From contig NZ_SRII01000007.1 of the NCBI RefSeq assembly GCF_004684095.1, positions 186,001 to 250,000 of the forward strand: a stretch of 64,000 nt of DNA, in the 5' to 3' direction. Shown in pieces: positions 1-8,517 of this stretch; position 1 is the first letter of the stretch; every line of letters begins with the position of its first letter. The notes beneath the pieces are model-generated. The model ran no database searches and was not told the DNA's origin. It saw nothing but the letters and a program-made list of their open reading frames with translations. A program made the translations under genes and the position numbers. Source of the stretch: Hymenobacter sp. UV11. GTDB taxonomy: Bacteria; Bacteroidota; Bacteroidia; Cytophagales; Hymenobacteraceae.

Positions 1-347
1 TAGTCGAGCACGTCCTGCTCGGGGCTCAGGCTCATGGCCAGCAGCAGCGGCTGGTGCTGCGCAATGGCTTCCTGCACGGCCTCGGCCATGGGGTCCGTGA
101 GCACCGTTGCTTCGGCGGGCGCGGGCAGGCGGTGGGCCAGCGCCTGCAAAGCATCTTTCGTTTCGGTCTGCAGCCGGGGGAAATGCGGCACTGGCACCGA
201 CGCCATGCCGGAGGCAAGCATGGAGGGCTGGTACACATTAACCAGCTCCAGGCGCACGTGCAGCGGCGCCCCCAGCACGGCGGCGTAGCGGGCAGCCTGC
301 TCCGCCGCCTCGGAGAGATTGACTAAGACAACAAAGGAAGGATTCAT
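1..347 (-). CDS. Universal stress protein (UspA family), partial at window edge
   Basis: The gene runs off the left edge of the window, so only the first 115 residues are visible. The start is the ATG at 347, giving MNPSFVVLVNLSEAAEQAA. The opening beta strand (FVVLVNLSE) followed by an alpha helix rich in Ala, and the later segment with the LLLAMSLSPEQDVL strand-loop, match the UspA fold. Members are cytosolic nucleotide-binding proteins linked to stress survival. It lies 43 bases downstream of a second, tandem-domain Usp gene on the same strand, so the two are probably co-transcribed. The C-terminus and any second Usp domain cannot be seen. The family call is fairly secure; no specific function can be given. 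Confidence 0.75.
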   Translation of the reverse strand, partial: MNPSFVVLVNLSEAAEQAARYAAVLGAPLHVRLELVNVYQPSMLASGMASVPVPHFPRLQTETKDALQALAHRLPAPAEATVLTDPMAEAVQEAIAQHQPLLLAMSLSPEQDVLD

Positions 348-390
348 AGCAAAAAATCTGAGTGAGAAGCCCTTGCAAACAACCGGGGAG

Positions 391-1209
391 CTAGTCTTCG
401 GCGGGTAGCACCAGCACCGGAATGGGACTGCGCTCCAGCAGCTGCGCCGTAACGCTGCGATGAAACAGGCTGCCCAGCAGGCTGTGGCGGCGGGCCACCA
501 CCACCAGCATGTCGGCATCCTGCTGGGCGGCTTCGGCCAGCACGCCGCCCACTACCGAGTGGTTGTACACTTCGCAGAGCTGGCTAGGGGGTAGCTCCTC
601 GGTAAGGTCGTTGGCGGCCACGGTGCGGAGGATAGTTTCGGCCCCCAGGCGGGCGTGGCTGTCGTCGGCTACCCGCACCACGGCCAGCGTGCCGTCGGCC
701 ACGTGCAGCAGCTGCCGGAGCACGTCCTGGTGCGGGAGCAGCTCAAACGGCTCGCCGTCTACCGCCAGCAGCAGGCGCCGGGGCGGGAAGGCATCCCAGC
801 CGGGGGCCGGCACTACCAGCAGGGGGTAGGGCACGGTGGTGAGCAGGTCCATGGCCGTGCCGGTCATGATTTCCACGGGCGTATCGGCCCCGCCGGGTCG
901 GCCCAGCACCAGCAGCAGGGGGTTGTGGTGGCGCACGGCGGCGCGTACGGCCTCGGTCAGCTCCTGTTCCGATACATCGACCTGGGTGGGCACAGGCTGC
1001 TCGGCGGCCAGCGTTTGCAGGGCCTGGTCGGTGGCGTGGTCGCTGATGGGCGAGTAGGGGTTGTCGTCGACTGGGGCCAGCAGCACGTCGTGGCGGGCGT
1101 GCAGCAGCACCAGCTCCGCTTTCAGGGGTACTGCCAGCCCGGCAGCGTAGGACAGCGCCCGGGTGGTGACGGCGTAAAAATCGGTCAGTACAACAAGGGG
1201 AGAGGTCAT
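391..1209 (-). CDS. Universal stress protein with two tandem Usp domains
   Basis: This 272-residue protein contains two UspA domains, roughly residues 1-135 and 145-272. Each begins with a beta strand (SPLVVLTDF; RRLLLAVDGE) and ends with a VLV-type strand (LLVVPAP; VPVLVLPAED-like). The first domain has a glycine-rich loop (LGRPGGADTP then TGTA) resembling the Usp nucleotide-binding G-x2-G-x9-G-S/T motif. In the second domain the loop is less well kept (ARRHSLLGS). Tandem Usp proteins of this length are common in Cytophagales. Its neighbours on the same strand are another Usp gene and a BON-domain gene, suggesting a general stress set. The start ATG is at 1209. Function beyond a stress-related, possibly ATP-binding, role is inference. 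Confidence 0.85.
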   Translation of the reverse strand: MTSPLVVLTDFYAVTTRALSYAAGLAVPLKAELVLLHARHDVLLAPVDDNPYSPISDHATDQALQTLAAEQPVPTQVDVSEQELTEAVRAAVRHHNPLLLVLGRPGGADTPVEIMTGTAMDLLTTVPYPLLVVPAPGWDAFPPRRLLLAVDGEPFELLPHQDVLRQLLHVADGTLAVVRVADDSHARLGAETILRTVAANDLTEELPPSQLCEVYNHSVVGGVLAEAAQQDADMLVVVARRHSLLGSLFHRSVTAQLLERSPIPVLVLPAED

Positions 1210-1418
1210 AGAAGTAGAGGAAAAAGTGGACGAATGAAAACCTGTGGACCGCTAGCCCATTGAGCTGCCGCGGCAAGCGGAATGCTTCGCGGCGCCCGGC
1301 GTGTCGGGCTGGCTCCGCGCTCAACCCGCTGTAATCGTACTGTTCTTCTACTGCTGTCATGGCGTCGCCGTCCTGCTCCAGCCGCCGGCGGGCCGGGCCT
1401 GGGTGCTACCCGGCTGGT

Positions 1419-2000
1419 CTAGCGGCTGTCGGCATCGGGCACCAAGCGCTTGGGCCGTATTTTCAGTAGGTTATGCACGTCGTACACCCCCACCACGTGG
1501 CGGGCGTCGTGCTCCGCTCCCTGGCGGGCGCGCAGGCTGCTCACCGTGCCGGCCAGCGTCACGATGCCTTCATGGGCCTGCACCAGTGTTTCGGAGCCGA
1601 GTGAGTTGCGGTAGAGGGCTACGCGCACGGCGTTGACGATGGCCTCGTCGGTGCGGGGCGAGCGCTTGCCGCGCCGCGGCTTGCTGCCCCGCGCCCGGCA
1701 GGCCACCAGCAAGTCGCGGGCATCTACGCGGCAGGCCCCGGTCTGGTAAGCCATGGCGATGGTGTGGTTCTTTTCCGTAGCCGTGCTCACTGTGCCCGAT
1801 AGGTGCACCACCTGCTCGTGGGTGCGCACCTCTACCAGGGAGCTGTTCACCCGGATATCCCAGTCGAGCAGCTCCCGGATTTGCGTGCTGATTTCCGCAT
1901 CAGAATTCAGGATTTGGCCCTTTTGAACGGTCAGGCGCTTGGTCACGAAGGCGGTGATGGCCAGGCGGGTGGGGAGGGGTAGGCGCGAGGTCGTTGTCAT
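1419..2000 (-). CDS. BON-domain protein, two BON repeats
   Basis: The 193-residue product contains two BON (OsmY/nodulation) domains. BON1 spans about residues 33-97 (DAEISTQIRELLDWDIRV, then VVHLSGTVST). BON2 spans about 115-185 (TDEAIVNAVRVAL, then GIVTLAGTVSS). The hallmark V-x-L-x-G-x-V glycine strand is present in both. BON domains are thought to bind phospholipid or membrane interfaces, and OsmY-type proteins respond to osmotic stress. No signal peptide is evident at the N-terminus (MTTTSRLPLPTRLAITAF), so unlike OsmY it may be cytosolic. A basic linker (about residues 103-113) separates the domains. It sits upstream of the Usp genes on the same strand, with a 209-base gap. The start is the ATG at 2000. 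Confidence 0.8.
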   Translation of the reverse strand: MTTTSRLPLPTRLAITAFVTKRLTVQKGQILNSDAEISTQIRELLDWDIRVNSSLVEVRTHEQVVHLSGTVSTATEKNHTIAMAYQTGACRVDARDLLVACRARGSKPRRGKRSPRTDEAIVNAVRVALYRNSLGSETLVQAHEGIVTLAGTVSSLRARQGAEHDARHVVGVYDVHNLLKIRPKRLVPDADSR

Positions 2001-2557
2001 GAGCAGGCGGGTTAAGGTATCACTCAGCGAAGGGCTTTGTACAAAAGTCCCCCAAGGTGATGGCCAGCCCTATGACAATAATTGCGGCATCAGATGACAT
2101 TCGTCAAGTGAAGAAAGAATGAAGAAATTCCGTCCTACCCCTGCCCCAGCCACCCGGCCAGCCTCAGCAGCTAACTAGCCTGAGGCGAGCTAGTGATAAG
2201 TGCTACAGGTGAAAGCAACCGCTTTGCCGGGTTAAGCCTGATGCTTATCGAAAACGGCCCTGTTCGAATTTCCTTACCGAGAGTTTTTTATTCTCACTCT
2301 CGTGCTACCCCCTTTATGAAAAGCAGAAACATAAATAAATTATATTGTTTTTAATATAAGCTTTACTCTGAGTGGTGGCCTGCGGTGCTACCGGCTGTTG
2401 CAGTGCAAACCCAAGGCGCCGCTGCGCCGGGGCCGAGTAGCCGCATAGCATGCTGTGGGACAGCAAGAAGCCAGAAGTTCGGGGTATCTTGTCGTTTGCT
2501 GCCAGCCCAAGGGCCATCGGCATAACTTGCTCGCTCTTAATTTGCTACTCAAAGCTT
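2001..2557. other. Divergent intergenic region with AT-rich tract
   Basis: This 557-base gap lies between the BON gene (leftward) and the PAS kinase (rightward). It holds an AT-rich tract at about 2310-2365, unlike the GC-rich surroundings, and two CTACCCC words near 2135 and 2304. Open frames extend the kinase upstream to 2450 but lack recognisable domain sequence. I see no RNA gene. Promoters for both flanking genes are expected here, but I could not place a clear TAnnTTTG element. Confidence 0.5.
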
Positions 2558-3631
2558 ATGGCCCAACTTACTTCCATAGCTGACCCAGCAATCCGGTTTC
2601 GGGCCTTGTTTGAGAATACTCCCGAACTGATTCTCTACCAGAACGAGGCGTCCATCATCCTGGATGCCAACCCGGCCTTTCTCGCGCTAGTCGAGAAGCC
2701 GAAGGAAGAGGTCCTTCACCACAACTACGCGGACTTTCTACCCCCGGACGTGCAGCCCATATTCCAGGAAAAGCTTCGGGAGGCGTTTACCGGCCACACC
2801 GTGCGCTTCGAGGTGTACACCGCGCAGGGAAAATCTGCTCCCCGGCACTGGGACGTGGTTAAAGTGCCGTTAATCGAGCAGGGCAAAGTGATTGGGGTAC
2901 ACATGGTTGCGCGGGACATCACCGAAAAGGCGCAAGCGCAGGAAGAGATATTTGTCCAAAACCGCGACCTCCAGCAGTTTACCTACATCGTTGCGCACAA
3001 CCTGCGTGCCCCCCTGGCCAGCGCCCTCGGGCTGGTAGACCTGCTGGGCACGGAAGAACCGGGCTCGGCCTACTTTGAGGAAACGCGCACCTACCTGGAG
3101 GCCAGCCTGCACCAACTCGACCTGGTGCTGCGGGACATGAACACCATCCTTTCGGTGCGCGACAAGCTGGGCCTGGCCGAGTCGGAGGCGGTGCCCCTGG
3201 CCGAGGTCGCCCATCAGGTGGTACAAAACCTGCGCGAGGTTCTGGCGCAGTGCGGCGGCACCGTGCGGATAGACATTCCCGCCGACCTGCGGGTGGGGGC
3301 CAACCGGGCCTACCTCTACAGTATTTTTTTCAACCTGCTCAGCAACGCCATCAAGTACCGCGCCGACGAGCGGCCCTTGCACGTCGCCATCACGGCCACG
3401 GGCGGTGGAGCGCAGGAAACGGCGATTGTGGCCGCCGATAACGGCTCGGGCTTCGACCAGGAGCTGGCGGGCGATGACGTATTCAAGCTTTACAAACGGT
3501 TCCATATCGACCGTCCGGGCCGTGGCGTGGGCTTGTACCTAATCAAAACCCATGTCGAGAGCATGGGCGGGCGCATCACGGTGCACAGCAAAGTGGGGGA
3601 GGGCACCCGCTTCTCCATTCTGTTGCCTTAA
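2558..3631 (+). CDS. Soluble PAS-domain sensor histidine kinase
   Basis: The predicted 357-residue kinase has a PAS domain at about residues 15-130 (ALFENTPELILYQNEASI through MVARDITEKAQ), an H-box with FTYIVAHNLRAP (His near residue 147), and an HATPase_c domain with N-box FFNLLSNAIKYR (about 257), G1 DNGSGF (about 294) and G2 GRGVGLYL (about 322). No membrane segment is present, so it should sense a cytosolic signal. I chose the ATG at 2558 because the PAS domain begins shortly after it; the frame is open upstream to 2450, but that stretch matches nothing. HisKA variants with AHNLRAP are frequent in Bacteroidota and often have CheY-like partners. Two single-domain receivers follow 30 and 441 bases later on the same strand and are the likely phosphotransfer targets. 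Confidence 0.88.
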   Translation: MAQLTSIADPAIRFRALFENTPELILYQNEASIILDANPAFLALVEKPKEEVLHHNYADFLPPDVQPIFQEKLREAFTGHTVRFEVYTAQGKSAPRHWDVVKVPLIEQGKVIGVHMVARDITEKAQAQEEIFVQNRDLQQFTYIVAHNLRAPLASALGLVDLLGTEEPGSAYFEETRTYLEASLHQLDLVLRDMNTILSVRDKLGLAESEAVPLAEVAHQVVQNLREVLAQCGGTVRIDIPADLRVGANRAYLYSIFFNLLSNAIKYRADERPLHVAITATGGGAQETAIVAADNGSGFDQELAGDDVFKLYKRFHIDRPGRGVGLYLIKTHVESMGGRITVHSKVGEGTRFSILLP

Positions 3632-3661
3632 TTAAAAACAGCCACTATTCTCATATTACAA

Positions 3662-4066
3662 ATGGACACTATTCTCATTGACGACGACCCGACGAGCATA
3701 TTTTTAACTACGCGCCTGTTGAAACGCGAAGGGCAACCCGCCGACACGGTGAAATCTTTTCGTTCTCCGGTGGACGCGGTGGCTTTTTTCCGGAAGCAGG
3801 CACCCACTGGCTCCCTACCCCACGTTGTGCTCCTGGACCTGAACATGCCCCTGCTTAGCGGCTGGGAGGTGTTGGAGGCACTCAAGCCATTGGAAGTAAG
3901 CTTGTTGGGCAAGAGCGCGTTTTATATCCTAACCTCTTCCCTGGCTCTCGCTGACATGGCCCGCGCCAAGGGATACCCCTTGGTGGCGGGCGTATTGCAC
4001 AAACCGCTGGATAGGGCGGAAATTCAGACGATTCAAGCCCGGGTTCAGGAAACAATGCCTTCCTAA
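3662..4066 (+). CDS. Single-domain response regulator (CheY/Rcp1-like)
   Basis: This 134-residue protein is a lone receiver domain. The acidic pocket is IDDDP (residues 6-10), the phosphoacceptor is Asp59 in LLDLNMP, the switch Thr is near residue 91 (ILTSS) and the conserved Lys is Lys114 (LHKPL). There is no output domain, so it must act by protein contact or within a phosphorelay. It starts 30 bases after the PAS kinase stop and ends 6 bases before the next regulator, forming a tight three-gene unit. Receivers of the Rcp1 type are often paired with PAS or phytochrome-like kinases, which fits the neighbour. The physiological output is not visible. Confidence 0.9.
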   Translation: MDTILIDDDPTSIFLTTRLLKREGQPADTVKSFRSPVDAVAFFRKQAPTGSLPHVVLLDLNMPLLSGWEVLEALKPLEVSLLGKSAFYILTSSLALADMARAKGYPLVAGVLHKPLDRAEIQTIQARVQETMPS

Positions 4067-4072
4067 TTGCTT

Positions 4073-4495
4073 ATGCTGCAAGGCCCTGCCGTGCTGCTCG
4101 TAGACGATGACGCGGCCACGAACTACTACAACCAGCGCCTATTGGAGCGAATGCAGGTGAGCCAGGAAGTGCTGGTAGCCAGTACGGCCGAAGACGCGCT
4201 GGCCATCCTCCAAGCCCGCTGTGCACACCCTGTGACGGCCGCCTGCCCTACCTTGATTTTGCTGGACTTCAACATGCCGCTGCGCAACGGCTTTGAGTTC
4301 CTGCGCGTCTTTACCCGGCTGTACCCCGCTTTGCCGCAGTCATTCGTTATCGTCCTGCTCACTACGTTGCCTCTCGACCCCGGCCTGGTGCAGAGTCAAT
4401 ACCTGCCCGTCACGGAGGTGCTGACCAAGCCCCTGACGCCGGAGGCCGTCAATTATTTGATAAGCAATTACTTCGGTACACCTGCGGCAACCTGA
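4073..4495 (+). CDS. Second single-domain response regulator
   Basis: The product is a 140-residue receiver-only protein. It has the acidic pocket VDDDA (residues 10-14), phosphoacceptor Asp65 in LLDFNMPL, and the conserved Lys in LTKPLTPEAV. A TTG at 4067 is in frame two codons upstream, but the ATG at 4073 places the first strand (AVLLVDDD) at the usual distance from the N-terminus. It lies 6 bases after the preceding regulator. Similar tandem pairs of receivers after a PAS kinase suggest competing phosphate acceptors or a phosphate sink. The two receivers are divergent in sequence, so this is not a very recent duplication. Confidence 0.88.
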   Translation: MLQGPAVLLVDDDAATNYYNQRLLERMQVSQEVLVASTAEDALAILQARCAHPVTAACPTLILLDFNMPLRNGFEFLRVFTRLYPALPQSFVIVLLTTLPLDPGLVQSQYLPVTEVLTKPLTPEAVNYLISNYFGTPAAT

Positions 4496-4855
4496 TTTCT
4501 GGAGGCAGGTTTTATAGAGTAGGGGTGCCCAAACCAGGAATGGCGAGTACTAAGTTTGACCAGACTTTTTTTGAACCGGCTGCTCTTCTTGTGCTGGCGG
4601 GCGCCTACCCCCCCTTCCGCAGGGTATAGCGGTAGTGGCTGTCAAGGCCAGCAACTACCTGGGTCAGGGCTTCGCTTCCAAAGACAGTGCGAAATGCCGC
4701 CGTTGCTTTAAGCTGCTCGCTGTACTGCTCGCGCTCACATTACCTAGCGAGCCAAAGCCCGGTAGTAGCGGCGTTAATTGGCGTGGTTTCCAGGTTAGGG
4801 CACACAGAGGCACGCAGTAGAGAGGCAAAATTTTGCGTCTCTACTGCGTGCCTCT
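4496..4855. other. Convergent intergenic region
   Basis: The 360 bases lie between the rightward receiver gene and the leftward hybrid kinase. The only structure I see is the long hairpin at 4783-4870 described separately and a CTACCCCC word near 4606. No gene or RNA is supported here. Confidence 0.5.
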
Positions 4856-4870
4856 CTACTTGGAAACCAC
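4783..4870. terminator. Long hairpin overlapping the 3' end of the hybrid kinase gene
   Basis: Inner arms at 4806-4830 and 4831-4855 (starting AGAGGCACGCAGTAGAGA) pair with minor mismatches around AAAATTTT. An outer pair GTGGTTTCCA (4783-4792) and TGGAAACCAC (4861-4870) flanks it. The outer right arm encodes the last residues (VVSK) and the stop of the kinase lies between the arms. A bidirectional terminator between convergent genes is likely. Confidence 0.6.
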
Positions 4871-7800
4871 TGCGGGCACTTCGTCACGGCGAAGGGTTTC
4901 CAGCTCGGCGCTCATATCGGCCAGCACCTGGCGCAGCAGCAGGTCGCTGCTTTCTACCAGCGGTTGCAAGTCATCGTAGCTAAAAGGGCCTTCCCAGTTT
5001 TCGAGGCTGTCCATGAGCGCTACGGCGGCCTGAATCTGGAGATGCATCAGGCTAGGGCGCAGCTTGTGGGCCGTGGCTTGCAGGCCCGCCACGTCGCCCA
5101 CTTCGAGGTCGCGGTCGAGGTCACGGAGGGCGTTGTAGGTGCTGTCGATGAAGGTTTGCAGCATGGAGAGCACAAATTTCTGGTTGCCCCGCGCGGTATT
5201 CAGTAAGATATCCAGCTTGTACAGCGCCGGGCTGGCGCCGGGAAGGAGGGCCGGCGGCGCCTCGGCGGCGGTAGTGGTACTGGGCTGCGGTCGCAGCACC
5301 CAGTCGTGCACCAGCTGCAGCAGCTCGTCTTCGTAAAAGGGCTTGGTGAGGTAGTCGTTCATGCCGGCCGCCAGGCACTTTTCCTTCTCGCCGTTGATGG
5401 CCGAAGCGGTGAGCGCGATGATGGGCGTCGTCAGCCCTAGCTCCTGGCGCAGGTACCGGGTAGCCTGAAAGCCATCCATCACGGGCATCTGCACATCCAT
5501 CAGAATAAGGTCGAACTTCTGCTTGCCCACGCAGGCGATGGCCTCCGCGCCGTGCTCGGCCTCCGTCACCTCGATGTGCGCGTTATGTAGAAAGGTCTTG
5601 GCCAGCAAGCGGTTGTACTTGTTGTCTTCTACCAGCAGCACGTGCTTGCCGCGTAGCTCCTGCGAGTTGGTAATGGCCACCGACTTGCGCTGCGGCAGGT
5701 CGTGGACCGTGCCGACGGGCAAAAACAGGCAGAAGTGCGTGCTGGTACCCTGGTGCTTCTCGCTCTCAATGTTGAGCTCGCCGCCCATCAGCCGCACCAG
5801 GCTGCGGCTGATGCTCAGGCCCAACCCCGTGCCACCAAACTTGCGGGTGATAGACGGGTCTTCCTGGCTGAACTCCTGGAAGATATTGTGCAGGTAAGCC
5901 GGGTCGATGCCGATGCCCGTATCGGAAACCGAAAAGGCCACGATGACCTGCCCGTTGATGTAGCCGGCTACGTCGCACTCCACCCGTATCGTTCCTTTCT
6001 CGGTGAATTTCACCGAGTTGCTGGCCAGGTTCAGCAGCACCTGCGTGATGCGGTAGGGGTCGCCGAGCACCACGTTGGGCACGAGCGGGCTCACCCAGGT
6101 TTCGAAGTGCAGGCCTTTTTCCTCTACCTTATACAGCATCGTTTTGGCTACTTGCTCGCAGAGCCGGTCCACGTTGAAGCCCACCTGCTCAATGGTCATC
6201 TTGCCCGCATCGAGCTTCGAAAGGTCCAGAATATCGTTGATGATAACGAGCAGGTTCTGGGCCGAGGTGGTAATGGCGTGCAGGTAATTGCGCTGGCGCG
6301 GGGCCAGTGTAGTCTTGGCCAGCAGCTGGCTCATACCCAGGATGGCGTTCATGGGCGTACGGATTTCGTGGCTCATGTTAGCCAGGAATAATTCCTTGAC
6401 CTTGGCCGAATCCTCCGCCAGCTGCTTCGCCTCACGAAGGCTGTTTTCCAGCTGCTTCTGGCGGGTAATGTCGAGGTTGATGCCAATAGTGCCGTACACC
6501 TGCTTATCGTCGCCGTAGAGTGGCGCAGCCCCGATGAAGAGCCACTTGCGCTCGCCCTGCTTGGTAGTTATTTCCAGCTCATACGAGCCCGAAATGCCCC
6601 GGCGGCGCTCGGTTAGCTTATCGGCCATCACGGTTTCGTCGGCGAGCCCTACGATGAGCGGGTGCAGCGGCTGGTGCAGCAGCTCGGCCGCCGGGTAGCC
6701 TATCATCTGGCAGTAGCTCTCATTAGCGTGCAGTACCCGGTTGTCGAGGTCCATCTCCACCAGGCCCAGCTGCATGTTGTTGATGATGTTGCGGTACTTT
6801 TCCTCCTGCCGCTTCAGGGTTTGCTGGGCATAGTAGCGCTCCGTAATTTCCTTGAACTGCCACAGCTGCCCAATGTCGGTGTCGCCATCGCGAATTGGCA
6901 CAAACGAGCGCTCCAGAACGCGCCCGTCGCGGAGCGTCACGATGTAGTTGTTTATCACCTTGTTCTCGCGCACAGCCTTTTCGGCAAACTCCAAGAACGC
7001 TTCCTCATCCTCAAAAAAGCCCTTAGCCTGCTGCGCCAGGTCCGCGTGCTTCATGCCCACGAGCTGCTCGGGCAAGGTAGTCAGGCCAAAAATCTGGCAG
7101 AAAAAGTCATTAACCAGCACAATCCGGTCGTGCTCATCAACCAGCACAATGCCGCGCTGCAAGCTGGCAATCGTCGTTGAGAGCCGCAACGCGGCGGCGG
7201 CTAGCTCGGCGGCGGCCTTTTTGCTGGCCGAAATATCGATGCTCACGCCCGTTACCAGCACGGGTTGGCCCAGCTCGTCGCGCTGCGTGATGAGGCCCCG
7301 GTTCAGCACCCACTTGTACGACCCGTTCCGGCAGCGCAGGCGGTGCTCGGCAGAAAAGACAGCCGTGTGGCCCGCCTGGTACTCTTCCCAGTGCCGGCCC
7401 ACCATTGCCAGGTCGTCGGGGTGCGTGTAGGCGTCCCAATTAAAGTCTTTTCCCTGCTGTTCGACGGGGTCATAGCCTATCAGGGTCCAGAACTCGGGCG
7501 AGAGCACGCTGCTCAGCGTGCGGCAGTCAAATTCCCAGCTGCCATCACCCAGCCCATCTACCGCCAGGTGCTGGCGCAGCTGGCTATGGCGGGCAGCCTC
7601 TTCGGCTTGCTTCTGCGACGTAATATCCCGAATAATACCGCTGTACACGGCCCCGTGCGCATCGCGGTAGGACAGAACCGAATCGCCGCGCCACCAGATA
7701 AGCGGCCGCCCCGGCACCACCAGCCTACCCTCAAAGCGCCACGGTGCCGTGCTGCCTTCCGCCGTGGCCTCCGCCACCGATTCGAGCCACCGGGCCTGGT

Positions 7801-8479
7801 CGTCGGGGTGAATCAGGCGGTACAGGCTGCCAGCATCGCCCGGGGTCACGCCAAATAGCTCGTGCATTTTGGCGCAGGCGAAGAGCGACGTAAACGTGCC
7901 ATCCAGGTTTTTGCGCCAGCGGTACAGTACGCCCGGCACCTGCTCGGCTAGCTCGCGGTAGCGCTTTTCGCTTTCGGCCAGGGCCAGCTGGTCGCACTTT
8001 TCCTGAAAAATGTCTTCCAGCAGGCCAATGAATGTGCACTCGGATGGGCTGGCCGCGCAAACCGGCTGCAGGTGCACGCGCAGCCAGCTGCCCGCGTGGC
8101 TGGAGCATGGGGCGGCCAGGTCAAACTGAAAGCTGGTGCCCCCCGCCAAGCCATGCGTAAGCAGCCGCTGCGAAGCCTCGCTGAGCACGGGCTGGCCCGG
8201 CAAGCTACCCAGGTACTGGCCCTGAAGCTCGGCCAGCGCGCAGCCGCAGCGAGCCAGAAAGCTGGTATTGGCCCACGTGAGGCGGCCTTGCGCATCGGTC
8301 GTTATCACGCCGGCAAATAAGCCGGGCAGCTGCGTCAGGAAGTTGGAAATGCCCACGAGCGGGCCCGCCACCGGCGCCTCGGCAGCTGCCAAGCGCTCGC
8401 GCAGCCGGGCTATTTCGGCGTCGCGCCGGCGCAGGGCGTGCCGCCACGCCACGGCAGACGGGGTAGTTTTAGAAACCAT
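4856..8479 (-). CDS. Hybrid sensor histidine kinase: five PAS, HisKA, HATPase, REC, Hpt
   Basis: This 1207-residue soluble kinase carries five PAS/PAC modules at about residues 45-160, 170-290, 300-425, 433-550 and 555-680. A HisKA domain follows with the H-box FLANMSHEIRTPMN (His near 703), then HATPase_c (about 810-930, with FGGTGLGLSI). A receiver (about 942-1060) has VEDNKYN, phosphoacceptor in LMDVQMPVMDG and LTKPF. A C-terminal Hpt domain has the AHKLRPS phosphoacceptor near residue 1137. This is a complete His-Asp-His relay in one chain, needing an external receiver. The gene begins 38 bases after the NtrC-type regulator on the same strand, so that protein is the obvious target. I chose the ATG at 8479; a TTG lies two codons upstream. 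No transmembrane segment is seen, so the signals are cytosolic. Confidence 0.92.
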   Translation of the reverse strand: MVSKTTPSAVAWRHALRRRDAEIARLRERLAAAEAPVAGPLVGISNFLTQLPGLFAGVITTDAQGRLTWANTSFLARCGCALAELQGQYLGSLPGQPVLSEASQRLLTHGLAGGTSFQFDLAAPCSSHAGSWLRVHLQPVCAASPSECTFIGLLEDIFQEKCDQLALAESEKRYRELAEQVPGVLYRWRKNLDGTFTSLFACAKMHELFGVTPGDAGSLYRLIHPDDQARWLESVAEATAEGSTAPWRFEGRLVVPGRPLIWWRGDSVLSYRDAHGAVYSGIIRDITSQKQAEEAARHSQLRQHLAVDGLGDGSWEFDCRTLSSVLSPEFWTLIGYDPVEQQGKDFNWDAYTHPDDLAMVGRHWEEYQAGHTAVFSAEHRLRCRNGSYKWVLNRGLITQRDELGQPVLVTGVSIDISASKKAAAELAAAALRLSTTIASLQRGIVLVDEHDRIVLVNDFFCQIFGLTTLPEQLVGMKHADLAQQAKGFFEDEEAFLEFAEKAVRENKVINNYIVTLRDGRVLERSFVPIRDGDTDIGQLWQFKEITERYYAQQTLKRQEEKYRNIINNMQLGLVEMDLDNRVLHANESYCQMIGYPAAELLHQPLHPLIVGLADETVMADKLTERRRGISGSYELEITTKQGERKWLFIGAAPLYGDDKQVYGTIGINLDITRQKQLENSLREAKQLAEDSAKVKELFLANMSHEIRTPMNAILGMSQLLAKTTLAPRQRNYLHAITTSAQNLLVIINDILDLSKLDAGKMTIEQVGFNVDRLCEQVAKTMLYKVEEKGLHFETWVSPLVPNVVLGDPYRITQVLLNLASNSVKFTEKGTIRVECDVAGYINGQVIVAFSVSDTGIGIDPAYLHNIFQEFSQEDPSITRKFGGTGLGLSISRSLVRLMGGELNIESEKHQGTSTHFCLFLPVGTVHDLPQRKSVAITNSQELRGKHVLLVEDNKYNRLLAKTFLHNAHIEVTEAEHGAEAIACVGKQKFDLILMDVQMPVMDGFQATRYLRQELGLTTPIIALTASAINGEKEKCLAAGMNDYLTKPFYEDELLQLVHDWVLRPQPSTTTAAEAPPALLPGASPALYKLDILLNTARGNQKFVLSMLQTFIDSTYNALRDLDRDLEVGDVAGLQATAHKLRPSLMHLQIQAAVALMDSLENWEGPFSYDDLQPLVESSDLLLRQVLADMSAELETLRRDEVPAVVSK

Positions 8480-8517
8480 AAACAAGTGCAGCAGCGCAGC
8501 AAAAAATAGCCGGCGGG

